Shown here: positions 1-7,643 of the stretch, one piece after another
How positions within the stretch are numbered: position 1 is the stretch's first letter
How the letters are laid out: every line of letters starts with the position of its first letter
DNA from: Nitrospirota bacterium
Lineage (GTDB): Bacteria; Nitrospirota; UBA9217
NCBI GenBank assembly: GCA_020052615.1
Contig: JAGVOT010000070.1
Location: 1 to 64,000 of the forward strand
Reading direction: 5' to 3'
DNA: 64,000 nucleotides
Position numbers and translations under genes: made by a program
Notes under the pieces: generated by a model
What the model saw: only the letters and a program-made list of their open reading frames with translations
Database searches by the model: none
What the model was told of the DNA's origin: nothing

Positions 1-474
<474 letters not shown>

Positions 475-479
475 TTACA

Positions 480-560
480 CCCGTAAGGGCGTTAGGGGCC
501 AGGCGTAAAGGGGAAAGGATTTTTACCTGTCGCCTATCGCTCTAGCGCCTGCCGGGTTAT
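480..560. repeat. Short palindromic intergenic repeat, family C
   Basis: The spacer between trpE and trpG carries the words CGTAAGGGCGTTAGGGG and CAGGCGTAAAGGGG, then a partly complementary pyrimidine-rich half. Similar words, arranged as an inverted repeat, occur at 10107-10181 between the Crp-like gene and the cyclase. It looks like a small non-coding interspersed repeat. Its function is unknown. Confidence 0.5.
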
Positions 561-570
561 CGAGGTTTCT

Positions 571-1134
571 ATGCTTTTAATGCTCGACAACTACGATTCC
601 TTCACTTACAACCTGGTCCAGTACCTGGGCGAGCTGGGTCAGGACCTGAAGGTGTACCGGAACGACAAGATCACGATCAACGAGATCGAGGCCCTGAAGC
701 CGGAACGGATCGTCATCTCGCCGGGCCCCTGCACGCCGAGCGAGGCGGGGATCTCCATCGACGTGATCAAACACTTCGCGGGGAAAGTGCCGGTCCTCGG
801 CGTCTGCCTGGGACACCAGTCCATCGGCGAGGCCTTCGGCGGCGATGTCATCCGCGCGCCCTACCTGATGCACGGCAAGACCTCGCTGATCCACCACGAC
901 AACAGGACGATCTTCGCGGGCCTGCCGAACCCCTTCGAGGCAACGCGGTACCACTCGCTCATCATCAAGCGGGAGACCCTGCCGGACGTTCTCGAAATAT
1001 CGGCATGGACCGACGACGGCATCATCATGGGCGTACGGCACAAACAGTTCAAGGTGGAAGGCGTCCAGTTCCACCCCGAGTCCATTTTGACCGGCGCAGG
1101 GAAGGACCTGCTCAAGAATTTCTTGAAGCTCTGA
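571..1134 (+). CDS. trpG: Anthranilate synthase component II (glutamine amidotransferase)
   Basis: This subunit releases ammonia from glutamine and feeds it to TrpE. It is a 187-residue class I glutamine amidotransferase, the normal length for an unfused TrpG. The catalytic triad is visible: the nucleophile Cys79 in GVCLGHQS, and His168 and Glu170 in VQFHPES. The N-terminal [14 protein letters not shown] and the oxyanion-region SPGPCTP are typical. The ATG at 571 begins the conserved LDNYDSF block, so the start is secure. Some bacteria share this subunit with PabA for folate synthesis; the sequence cannot exclude a dual role. Confidence 0.96.
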   Translation: MLLMLDNYDSFTYNLVQYLGELGQDLKVYRNDKITINEIEALKPERIVISPGPCTPSEAGISIDVIKHFAGKVPVLGVCLGHQSIGEAFGGDVIRAPYLMHGKTSLIHHDNRTIFAGLPNPFEATRYHSLIIKRETLPDVLEISAWTDDGIIMGVRHKQFKVEGVQFHPESILTGAGKDLLKNFLKL

Positions 1135-1139
1135 TTCTC

Positions 1140-1240
1140 TAACCACGGATGAACACGGGTGCGGCTTGACGCACGCACAGATTAAAACCTGTAACTTTTT
1201 CTTATCCGTGAAGCAACGCCCGTGTGAGCGGAGCTCCCGT
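1140..1240. repeat. Imperfect inverted repeat, family G
   Basis: The trpG-trpD spacer contains ACCACGGATGAACACGGG, matched in inverted form by CCCGTGTGAGCGGAGCTCC followed by CGTGGT. Repeats with an ACCACGGATGAACACGG core are common as interspersed palindromes in environmental genomes (recollection, not searched). It may fold in the mRNA between the two genes. Confidence 0.45.
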
Positions 1241-1261
1241 GGTTCCCTATATGAGGTCTCT

Positions 1262-2275
1262 ATGATCAAAGAAGCCATTGCGAAAGTAGTTGCGGGAACA
1301 AGCCTCTCCGAGGCCGAGGCAGAGACGGTGATGCGCGAGATCATGCAGGGCGAAGCGACTGACGCCCAGATCGCCGCCTATATCACCGGGCTCCGCATGA
1401 AGGGCGAGACCGTCGAGGAGATCACCGGTTCGGCCCGGGTCATGCGCGAGAAAGCCGTCCACGTGAAGCTCGACGCCCCTTACCAGGTGGACACCTGCGG
1501 CACCGGCGGCGACATGTCGAACACCTTCAATATTTCGACGACCGTCGCATTCGTGGTCGCCGCCGCGGGCGTGGCCGTGGCCAAGCACGGGAACCGGTCG
1601 GTTTCGAGCAAGAGCGGAAGCGCCGACGTGCTCCAGGCGCTGGGCATCAACATCGAGATGCCCGCGCACCGGCTGGAGGCGTGCCTGAGCGAGGTCGGCA
1701 TTGCGTTCCTCTTCGCCCCGATGATGCATCAGGCCATGAAGTTCGCCATCGGTCCGCGGCGCGAGATCGGCATCCGCACGATCTTCAACGTGCTCGGGCC
1801 CCTTACGAACCCGGCCGGGGTGAAGGCCCAGATCATGGGCGTGTACGCTGCCGACCTGACCTCCACCCTCGCCCGCACCCTGGGCAACCTGGGGCTGACC
1901 CGCGCTCTTGTCGTACACGGCATGGACGGCCTCGATGAGATCACGATCACCGACAGGACCAAGGTGTCGGAACTCAAGGACGGTTCCGTGAACGAGTACT
2001 ATATCCACCCGTCGGACTACGACCTTCCCGCGGGAAAGGCCGGGGACCTCAAGGGCGGCGACGCGAAGGTGAACGCCGCCATCACGCTGGAGGTCCTGAA
2101 AGGACAGCTGGGGCCGCGCCGCGACATCGTGCTGCTGAACGCGGCCGCCGGCCTTACGGCAGCGGGCAGGGCAAAGGACCTTCGGGACGGCATCGGCATC
2201 GCCGTTGATTCCATTGATTCCGGCGCGGCGCTGAAGAAACTGGAAGAGCTGAAAAAATTCACGAATAGACCGTAA
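1262..2275 (+). CDS. trpD: Anthranilate phosphoribosyltransferase
   Basis: This enzyme joins anthranilate to PRPP to give phosphoribosylanthranilate, the second tryptophan step. The protein is 337 residues, the normal length. Visible family motifs are the PRPP-binding DTCGTGGD loop, KHGNRSVSSKSGSADVLQ, and the FNVLGPLTNP block. The ATG at 1262 is chosen because a GAGGT ribosome binding site lies 6 bases upstream and MIKEAIAKVV is a typical TrpD N-terminus. The frame is open further upstream, but that part lies in the palindromic repeat and is not conserved-looking. Confidence 0.96.
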   Translation: MIKEAIAKVVAGTSLSEAEAETVMREIMQGEATDAQIAAYITGLRMKGETVEEITGSARVMREKAVHVKLDAPYQVDTCGTGGDMSNTFNISTTVAFVVAAAGVAVAKHGNRSVSSKSGSADVLQALGINIEMPAHRLEACLSEVGIAFLFAPMMHQAMKFAIGPRREIGIRTIFNVLGPLTNPAGVKAQIMGVYAADLTSTLARTLGNLGLTRALVVHGMDGLDEITITDRTKVSELKDGSVNEYYIHPSDYDLPAGKAGDLKGGDAKVNAAITLEVLKGQLGPRRDIVLLNAAAGLTAAGRAKDLRDGIGIAVDSIDSGAALKKLEELKKFTNRP

Positions 2276-2279
2276 AAGG

Positions 2280-2372
2280 CATTGCGGATTTCGAATTGCG
2301 GATTGTCGTAGGGGCAACCCTATGTGGTTGCCCTGACAGACAGGGCGGCCACGCGGGACCGCCCCTACAAAA
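2280..2372. repeat. Two intergenic repeat elements (families A and E)
   Basis: The trpD-trpC spacer holds first a GCGGATT word pair with GAATTGCGGATT (family A, seen again near 9380-9441 and 26598-26672). It then holds a palindrome with outer arms GTAGGGGCAACC and CGGGACCGCCCCTAC. The second type is a widespread hairpin-forming repeat. No gene is present here. Confidence 0.5.
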
Positions 2373-2393
2373 GCATCCATGGCGAAAGAGTAA

Positions 2394-3194
2394 ATGATCT
2401 TAGACGAGATCGTCGCATACAAGAAGAAGGAACTGCTGGAAACCAAGCGCACGTTCCCGTTCGCTGACCAGAAAGAGCGGGCTGCGAATGCCGGGCCCAC
2501 GCGGGGATTCGGAAAAGCCCTTTCAGCGGGGACGGGCATCAGGCTCATTGCCGAGGTGAAAAAGGCCTCGCCGTCAAAGGGCGTGATCCGCGAGGATTTC
2601 GATCCGGTCCAAATTGCCGGTACCTACGAGGGGTCCGGCGCGGCCTGCCTCTCTGTCCTGACGGAGAAGCACTATTTTCAAGGCGACCTCGGGTACCTGG
2701 CCGCCATCAAAAAGGTCGTCGGCCTTCCGCTCCTGCGGAAGGACTTCATCATCGATGCATACCAGATATTCGAGGCGCGGGCCGCGGGGGCCGATGCCAT
2801 ATTGCTGATCGCGGCCTGTCTCGACAAGCGCCAGATCGAGGACTTTCTCGGAACGGCGGAGAGGATCGGGCTCGATGTCCTGGTGGAATCCCATACGCTG
2901 AAGGAACTGGACAGGTCGCTTGTCGCCGGCGCGAGGATCATCGGGATCAACAACCGCGACCTGACGAGCTTCACCGTGAACCTGCAGACGACCTTTGACC
3001 TGCTCAAGGACATCCCCGATGACCGCATTGTGGTGAGCGAGAGCGGGATCAAATCCCGTGATGACGTCGTGAAGCTGGAAAAGGCCGGTGTGGACGCCAT
3101 CCTGGTGGGCGAGAGCCTGATGCGGGAGAAGGACATCGGCAGGAAGGTCAGGGAACTGCTCGGAACAGCCTGGCGGGAAGAGGCAAAACCATAA
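2394..3194 (+). CDS. trpC: Indole-3-glycerol phosphate synthase
   Basis: This enzyme closes the indole ring from carboxyphenylamino-deoxyribulose phosphate. It is a 266-residue single-domain (beta/alpha)8 barrel. Motifs visible are IAEVKKASPSKG (substrate-binding lysine loop), LRKDFI (catalytic lysine), GINNRDL and VSESGI near the C-terminus. The ATG at 2394 gives the normal N-terminus ILDEIVAYKKKEL. It is unfused to trpF, unlike the enterobacterial bifunctional enzyme. Confidence 0.96.
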   Translation: MILDEIVAYKKKELLETKRTFPFADQKERAANAGPTRGFGKALSAGTGIRLIAEVKKASPSKGVIREDFDPVQIAGTYEGSGAACLSVLTEKHYFQGDLGYLAAIKKVVGLPLLRKDFIIDAYQIFEARAAGADAILLIAACLDKRQIEDFLGTAERIGLDVLVESHTLKELDRSLVAGARIIGINNRDLTSFTVNLQTTFDLLKDIPDDRIVVSESGIKSRDDVVKLEKAGVDAILVGESLMREKDIGRKVRELLGTAWREEAKP

Positions 3195-3198
3195 GGCA

Positions 3199-3306
3199 TC
3201 TCTCGCGGAGCACGCAAAGGACGCAGAGAACGGCTGAGCAATAAAGTCCTGCATGACGTATGAGGTTTTATCTGTTCTCCGCGAGCTCTGCGGCTCTGCG
3301 AGAACA
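3199..3306. repeat. Inverted intergenic repeat, family B
   Basis: The trpC-trpF spacer has CTCGCGGAGCACGCAAAGGA on one side and TCTGCGGCTCTGCGAGAAC on the other, forming a long imperfect palindrome. The same CGCAAAG / CTCTGCG vocabulary recurs at 14066-14103 and 18936-19054. Confidence 0.55.
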
Positions 3307-3334
3307 AATTCTTTTTCCGTGATTGGATGACAAA

Positions 3335-3955
3335 ATGGTAAAGATCAAGATCTGCGGCATCACCAACATCGAGGACGCCATGGCGGCAGTGGACTACGGC
3401 GCCGACGCCCTGGGGTTCAATTTCTTCAAAAAGAGCCCCCGGTATGTCGATCCCCACAAGGCGGCGGAGATCATCGCCCAGCTGCCGCCGTTCATCGTGC
3501 CCGTGGCCATCTTCGTGAACGAGCGCGAGGAGCGGATCCGGGAAATATTACAGGCAGCCTGCATCCACGGGGTCCAGTTCCACGGCGACGAGACGCCGGA
3601 GTTCTGCCAGCGCTTCGGCAATAACGTCATCAAGGCGTTCCAGATAAAGGATAAGGAAAGCATCAAGCACATGGCGCACTACCGCGTCAGCGCCTACCTG
3701 CTCGACAGCTACCGGGACGGCCTGCGGGGAGGAACGGGCACGACCTTCGACTGGCACCTTGCCGTAGTGGCGAAGACCTTCGGCAGGATCATCCTCGCCG
3801 GCGGCCTGAACCCGGACAACGTGGCCGAGGCGGTGAAGCTCGTGCAGCCCTATGGCGTGGATGTCGCCGGGGGAGTCGAGCGGGAAAAGGGGATCAAGGA
3901 CCACGGCAAGCTGAAAAAGTTCATTACCGAGGTCCGGGGGGCGTCGAGACCATGA
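3335..3955 (+). CDS. trpF: Phosphoribosylanthranilate isomerase
   Basis: This enzyme performs the Amadori rearrangement of phosphoribosylanthranilate. The 206-residue protein begins with [10 protein letters not shown], whose cysteine (Cys7) is the conserved general base; the general acid is in [24 protein letters not shown] and GVDVAGGVE form the phosphate-binding end of the barrel. A TTG 12 bases upstream (3323) is also in frame, but the ATG at 3335 gives the family N-terminus. The stop codon overlaps the trpB start (ATGA), implying translational coupling. Confidence 0.95.
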   Translation: MVKIKICGITNIEDAMAAVDYGADALGFNFFKKSPRYVDPHKAAEIIAQLPPFIVPVAIFVNEREERIREILQAACIHGVQFHGDETPEFCQRFGNNVIKAFQIKDKESIKHMAHYRVSAYLLDSYRDGLRGGTGTTFDWHLAVVAKTFGRIILAGGLNPDNVAEAVKLVQPYGVDVAGGVEREKGIKDHGKLKKFITEVRGASRP

Positions 3956-5142
3956 CCATGCCCGATAAAAAGGGTCACTTCGGCATCTACGGCGGCAAGT
4001 TCGCACCGGAAACGCTCATGCCGGCCCTGGAGGAGCTGGAGAAAGCCTACCTCGCGGCGAAGAAGGACAAGGCGTTCCAGGGCGAGCTGGATTACTACTT
4101 CAAGGAGTTCATCGGCAGGCCCACGCCGCTCTATTTCGCGAAGCGCCTGACCGATCACCTGGGCGGGGCGAAGATATATTTAAAAAGGGAGGACCTTTGC
4201 CACACGGGCGCCCACAAGATCAACAACTCCCTGGCCCAGGTCCTGCTCGCGAAGCGCATGGGCAAGACCCGCGTGGTCGCCGAGACCGGCGCCGGCCAGC
4301 ACGGCGTGGCGACCGCCACGGCCGCTGCGATGTTCGGCCTGGACTGCGAGGTCTACATGGGCACCGACGACGTGGCGCGCCAGTCCCTGAACGTGTTCCG
4401 CATGAAGCTCCTCGGGACGATCGTCCGGCCCGTTGACAGCGGCAGCAAAACCCTCAAGGACGCCATCAACGAGGCCATGCGCGACTGGATCACGAACGTA
4501 GCGAACACCCATTATGTGCTCGGCACGGTCTACGGACCCCATCCCTTTCCCATGATGGTGCGGGACTTTCAGTCCGTCATCGGCCGTGAGGCAAAGAATC
4601 AGGTCATGAAGCTGGAAGGCAGGCTGCCGGACTGCCTCGTTGCCTGCGTCGGCGGCGGCTCGAACGCCATGGGATTGTTCCATGAGTTCATTGACGACCC
4701 GTCCGTGAAGATGTACGGGATCGAGGCCGGCGGGCTCGGCATCGAAAGGGGCAAGCACGCTGCGCGTTTCGCCGGCGGGTCGCTCGGCGTACTGCAGGGC
4801 TGCAAGACCTTCGTGCTCCAGGACGATGAGGGCCAGATCGAGATGACCCACTCGGTCTCTGCCGGCCTTGACTATGCCGCGGTCGGGCCCGAGCACGCGC
4901 TGTACCACGACACGGGCCGCATCGAATACACCTACGCCATCGACGAGGAAGCCATGGAGGCTTTCGACCTCCTGTCCCGCCTCGAAGGGATCATCCCGGC
5001 GCTCGAAAGCGCCCACGCCGTTGCCTACTGCCTGAAGCTCGCGCCCACGCTCGACATGGACAAGGTCATCATCTGCAACCTCTCGGGCCGCGGCGACAAG
5101 GACGTGATGCAGGTGGCGAAGATCAAGGGCGTGGAGTTGTAG
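3952..5142 (+). CDS. trpB: Tryptophan synthase beta chain
   Basis: This PLP enzyme condenses indole with serine to make tryptophan. It has 396 residues, as expected. The PLP-binding lysine is Lys89 in HTGAHKINN; the cofactor phosphate loop is GGGSNAMG; the C-terminal NLSGRGDKD motif is intact. It starts inside the trpF stop codon. The notable feature is its 3' end: bases 5080-5142 are repeated at 5975-6037, and three foreign-looking genes lie between the copies, separating trpB from trpA. Confidence 0.97.
   Translation: MTMPDKKGHFGIYGGKFAPETLMPALEELEKAYLAAKKDKAFQGELDYYFKEFIGRPTPLYFAKRLTDHLGGAKIYLKREDLCHTGAHKINNSLAQVLLAKRMGKTRVVAETGAGQHGVATATAAAMFGLDCEVYMGTDDVARQSLNVFRMKLLGTIVRPVDSGSKTLKDAINEAMRDWITNVANTHYVLGTVYGPHPFPMMVRDFQSVIGREAKNQVMKLEGRLPDCLVACVGGGSNAMGLFHEFIDDPSVKMYGIEAGGLGIERGKHAARFAGGSLGVLQGCKTFVLQDDEGQIEMTHSVSAGLDYAAVGPEHALYHDTGRIEYTYAIDEEAMEAFDLLSRLEGIIPALESAHAVAYCLKLAPTLDMDKVIICNLSGRGDKDVMQVAKIKGVEL
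5080..5142 (+). repeat. Direct repeat copy 1: 3' end of trpB
   Basis: The last 63 bases of intact trpB. Bases 5080-5133 are identical to 5975-6028; the final nine bases differ at three positions. Copy 1 encodes a tail ending GVEL and a stop. Confidence 0.9.
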
Positions 5143-5173
5143 CGATTGTGGAATGGCGAGTGCGGAGTACGAA

Positions 5174-5386
5174 ATGATGCATCCAATAAGACATTACAGC
5201 GGCTTCAGCATATCTGCGGAACAGATAAAGAAATATCATGCAATACCAATGGAAAAGCGTCTCGAATTGCTATATCTCGGGAACCTCTTTCGAAAAGCGT
5301 TCTGTGAAATGCTGGATGATGAACTGTTAAAGGAAACGAGCGCGGGATATTTAGCGGTTCTTAAGAAAGGTCGATTCAATGCCTGA
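5174..5386 (+). CDS. Small protein of unknown function in the trpB-trpA insert
   Basis: A 70-residue protein, mainly alpha-helical in character, with no motif that I recognise. It begins MMHPIRHYSGFSIS and contains MEKRLELLYLGNLF. The ATG at 5174 has GGAG about 8 bases upstream; an in-frame ATG at 5153 is an alternative. Its 3' end overlaps the DUF4160 gene by 8 bases, so the two are probably co-translated. Codon use is visibly more AT-rich than in trp genes, consistent with recent arrival. It may be a nucleic-acid-binding or antitoxin-like partner of the next two genes, but that is only inference from position. Confidence 0.65.
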   Translation: MMHPIRHYSGFSISAEQIKKYHAIPMEKRLELLYLGNLFRKAFCEMLDDELLKETSAGYLAVLKKGRFNA

Positions 5387-5639
5387 GATTAGCAGGTTCT
5401 TCGGGATCATCATCGCTATGTTCTATGACGATCACAATCCGCCGCATTTTCACGTGAGGTATGGAGAACATAAGGCCGCTATCAAGATCGATGACTTTGC
5501 CGTTCTTGACGGGTATTTGCCGCCCCGCGCGTTGGGGTTGGTGATTGAATGGGCAGAGATTCACAAAAGCGAGTTGATGGCCGATTGGCAGTTGGCCAAA
5601 GAGAACAAACAGCCTGCTCCAATTGAGCCGCTGCAGTAA
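5379..5639 (+). CDS. DUF4160 domain protein
   Basis: An 86-residue protein matching the DUF4160 pattern: an N-terminal PEISRFFGIIIAMFYDDHNPPHFHV segment split around the conserved D-x-NPPHFHV core, then a short beta region (YGEHKAAIKI) and a helical tail with EWAEIHKSELMADW. Function is unknown. DUF4160 genes commonly sit directly before a DUF2442 gene, as here, and such pairs are suspected toxin-antitoxin-like modules; this is recollection. The start overlaps the previous gene. Low GC compared with trpB. Confidence 0.85.
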   Translation: MPEISRFFGIIIAMFYDDHNPPHFHVRYGEHKAAIKIDDFAVLDGYLPPRALGLVIEWAEIHKSELMADWQLAKENKQPAPIEPLQ

Positions 5640-5649
5640 GGAGGGCACC

Positions 5650-5940
5650 ATGGTCGATGTGATCGATGCCACATATATCGATGGCTATGTGTTAGAGCTG
5701 AAGTTCGAGAATGGGAAGAAGGGGCGCCTTGACTTTTCGGATTATATGAATAAAGGCGGTGTCTTCGCACGCCTCGCTGAGCTATCCTACTTTAAGCAGT
5801 TCTATATTAATAAAGAGTTGGGAGTGCTCTGCTGGCCTGACGGACAGGATATCGCTCCGGAAACGCTCTACCATGCCGTAACGGGGGAGCCGTTGCCGGC
5901 CTGGATGACAGAGAGAGAAGGGACGCTGACAAAAAGCTAA
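5650..5940 (+). CDS. DUF2442 domain protein
   Basis: A 96-residue protein with the DUF2442 layout: VIDATYIDGYVLELKFENG (two beta strands), the LDFSDYM segment, FKQFYINKELGVLCWPDG and DIAPETLYHAV. The TAAGGAGGG ribosome binding site just before ATG 5650 is strong. It lies 10 bases after the DUF4160 gene, so both are one transcription unit with the upstream small gene. No catalytic residues are known. It probably acts with the DUF4160 protein. It ends 35 bases before the duplicated trpB tail. Confidence 0.88.
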   Translation: MVDVIDATYIDGYVLELKFENGKKGRLDFSDYMNKGGVFARLAELSYFKQFYINKELGVLCWPDGQDIAPETLYHAVTGEPLPAWMTEREGTLTKS

Positions 5941-5974
5941 CGATTCAGCAATATTGTTTACGAGCAGTTTCGAT

Positions 5975-6037
5975 CTCTCGGGCCGCGGCGACAAGGACGT
6001 GATGCAGGTGGCGAAGATCAAGGGCGTGAAGCTATAG
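5975..6037 (+). pseudogene. Direct repeat copy 2: detached 3' end of trpB
   Basis: A second copy of the trpB tail, including its own stop codon, with 60 of 63 bases identical to 5080-5142. It encodes the last 20 residues of TrpB with Glu-Leu at the end changed to Lys-Leu. It has no start and cannot be expressed as TrpB. The most direct reading is that DNA between 5143 and 5974 arrived together with a substitute trpB end, pushing the old end downstream, or that a partial tandem duplication occurred. Confidence 0.85.
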
Positions 6038-6782
6038 GAAATGCGGCATTACGAAGGCAGGCGATGGAGCCTATCATGAAAGCGCAAAGCACCGTAAACA
6101 TCAACGTTATATATGGGTAGGGCAAGAGGTCCCCAGGTTTTCCGTCGGCACCTTTATCAAGTCGCACACGCTGGTATCTAATAACCAGGTTGCCGATGAT
6201 CTTGTCTATGCATCGGTCCGTGGCAAGGTCCGTCAGACCGAGGTGATCTCCGAGGGTTGGGACGACAAGGACCGCTCGACCTACCGCGTAAAGCTGAAGA
6301 CGATGGTGGAACTGGTCTACCCGGAAAAGGGTGAAGGGATGTCAGCCAAGCTCTCCCTTTCCAAGGATCAATTGCGTGAGGGCGAGGATGTAAAGGTCCT
6401 CTATCAACTGGGTGTTGATGGATATGTTTACCTGTTCTCTGTTGCAGCTGACGGGTCAGTGACCCTGCTGTTCCCGAACGCTCTGCATAAAGACAACCGG
6501 GCCCTTGGCGGAAAGGGATGCGAGTTCCCGCCTGCCGGCAGCCCCATCAGGCTTTCCGCTGCCTTCCTGCCGGGATTCAAGGGCGCAGTCGCCGAGGAGA
6601 AAGTGAAGCTCATCGCAACAAGGAAGAAGGAAGACCTCATCCCCCTTGGGTTCCAGGAAGGGATGTTCACGACCTATGACGCCGCCTCCACGGGGATGAT
6701 CAATGATCTGGTTCGAAGGTTGAACCAGCTCGATCCCGCGGACTGGGCAGAGGCAAGCGCGGGATATAAGATCCATCGTTAG
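6030..6782 (+). pseudogene. 5'-truncated LPP20/DUF4384-like protein gene
   Basis: The frame is open from 6030 but has no ATG before the conserved region; only a GTG at 6243 inside the domain could serve. Translation from about 6120 gives coherent protein (EVPRFSVGTFIK, then LVYASVRGKV and a YRVKLKTMVELVYP strand) that looks like the end of an LPP20/FlgT-type domain. It continues into a DUF4384-like domain (DGYVYLFSVAADGSVTLLFPN). Family members normally start with a lipoprotein or Sec signal, absent here. The break lies exactly where the duplicated trpB tail ends, so the 5' part was probably lost during the rearrangement. If translated from 6243 the product would be 179 residues. Confidence 0.65.
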
Positions 6783-6804
6783 CAGGAAAAGGACAACAAG
6801 ATCC

Positions 6805-7617
6805 ATGTCACGGATAAAAAATACGTTCAACAGGCTGAAGAAAAAGAATGAGACGGCGCTCATCCCCTACATCATGGCGGGGGATCCCGATATCGCCACG
6901 ACGAAGCAGTTCATCGTCGCGATGGAGAAGGCAGGCTGCGATATCATCGAGCTGGGCGCGCCGTTCTCGGACCCGCTGGCCGATGGTCCCACGATCCAGA
7001 AGGCAGCACTCCGTTCATTGCAGCACCACACCAGCATCAAGGATGTGCTTGGTCTGGTCGCCGAGGTCAGGAAAGTGTCCAAGATCCCGCTCATCATCAT
7101 GACCTATTACAACCTGATCTTTCACTACGGCGAAGATCGGTTCGTGAACGACGCGGCGGCCGCGGGCCTGGACGGCATAATCCTGCCGGACCTCCCTCCC
7201 GAAGAGGCGGGCGCGCTCATCGCCCTGGCGAAGAAGGCGGGGCTCGACACGATCTTCCTGCTGGCGCCAACGAGCACCGACGACCGGATCAAGGCGGTCA
7301 GCAAGGTCTCCCAGGGGTTCATCTACTATGTATCGCTCACCGGCGTGACCGGTTCCCACCTCGGCCTCCAGCAGGCGGCCATCAAGGATTCCCTCAGCCG
7401 CATCAAGGCGCAGACGGACAAGCCGATCTCCGTGGGGTTCGGCATCGCGACGGCGGACCAGGCGGCTCAGGTGGCGGGGTCGGGCGCTGACGGCGTGATC
7501 GTGGGGAGCGCCCTGGTGAAGGTGATCGAGGAGAACAGCGGTTCGCCGGACCTGGTGGCAAAGGCGGCCGCGTTCGTGAAGGCCCTGAAGCAGGGCGTCC
7601 TTACCGCGGCGCGGTAG
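6805..7617 (+). CDS. trpA: Tryptophan synthase alpha chain
   Basis: This subunit cleaves indole-3-glycerol phosphate to indole and glyceraldehyde phosphate and channels indole to TrpB. The 270-residue protein has both catalytic acids at the classic positions, Glu49 in CDIIELGAPF and Asp60 in PLADGPT. Phosphate-binding glycines are in GVTGSH, VGFGIA and VIVGSALV. ATG 6805 gives the standard N-terminus. It is separated from trpB by 1.66 kb of unrelated sequence, so coupling of alpha- and beta-subunit translation seen in compact operons is lost. Confidence 0.97.
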   Translation: MSRIKNTFNRLKKKNETALIPYIMAGDPDIATTKQFIVAMEKAGCDIIELGAPFSDPLADGPTIQKAALRSLQHHTSIKDVLGLVAEVRKVSKIPLIIMTYYNLIFHYGEDRFVNDAAAAGLDGIILPDLPPEEAGALIALAKKAGLDTIFLLAPTSTDDRIKAVSKVSQGFIYYVSLTGVTGSHLGLQQAAIKDSLSRIKAQTDKPISVGFGIATADQAAQVAGSGADGVIVGSALVKVIEENSGSPDLVAKAAAFVKALKQGVLTAAR

Positions 7618-7643
7618 GGTCTGCGGAGAGAGGTGCTTGTCCC

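Noticed and set aside
1247..2548. 433-codon minus-strand reading frame opposite trpD/trpC
   Set aside because: It is a GC-driven shadow of clearly functional plus-strand genes, with low-complexity Arg/His/Val-rich sequence and no family motif.
6243..6250. GTG 6243 as a genuine start of a 179-residue DUF4384 protein
   Set aside because: Coherent protein sequence continues upstream in the same frame to the repeat junction, so the GTG lies inside a truncated gene.
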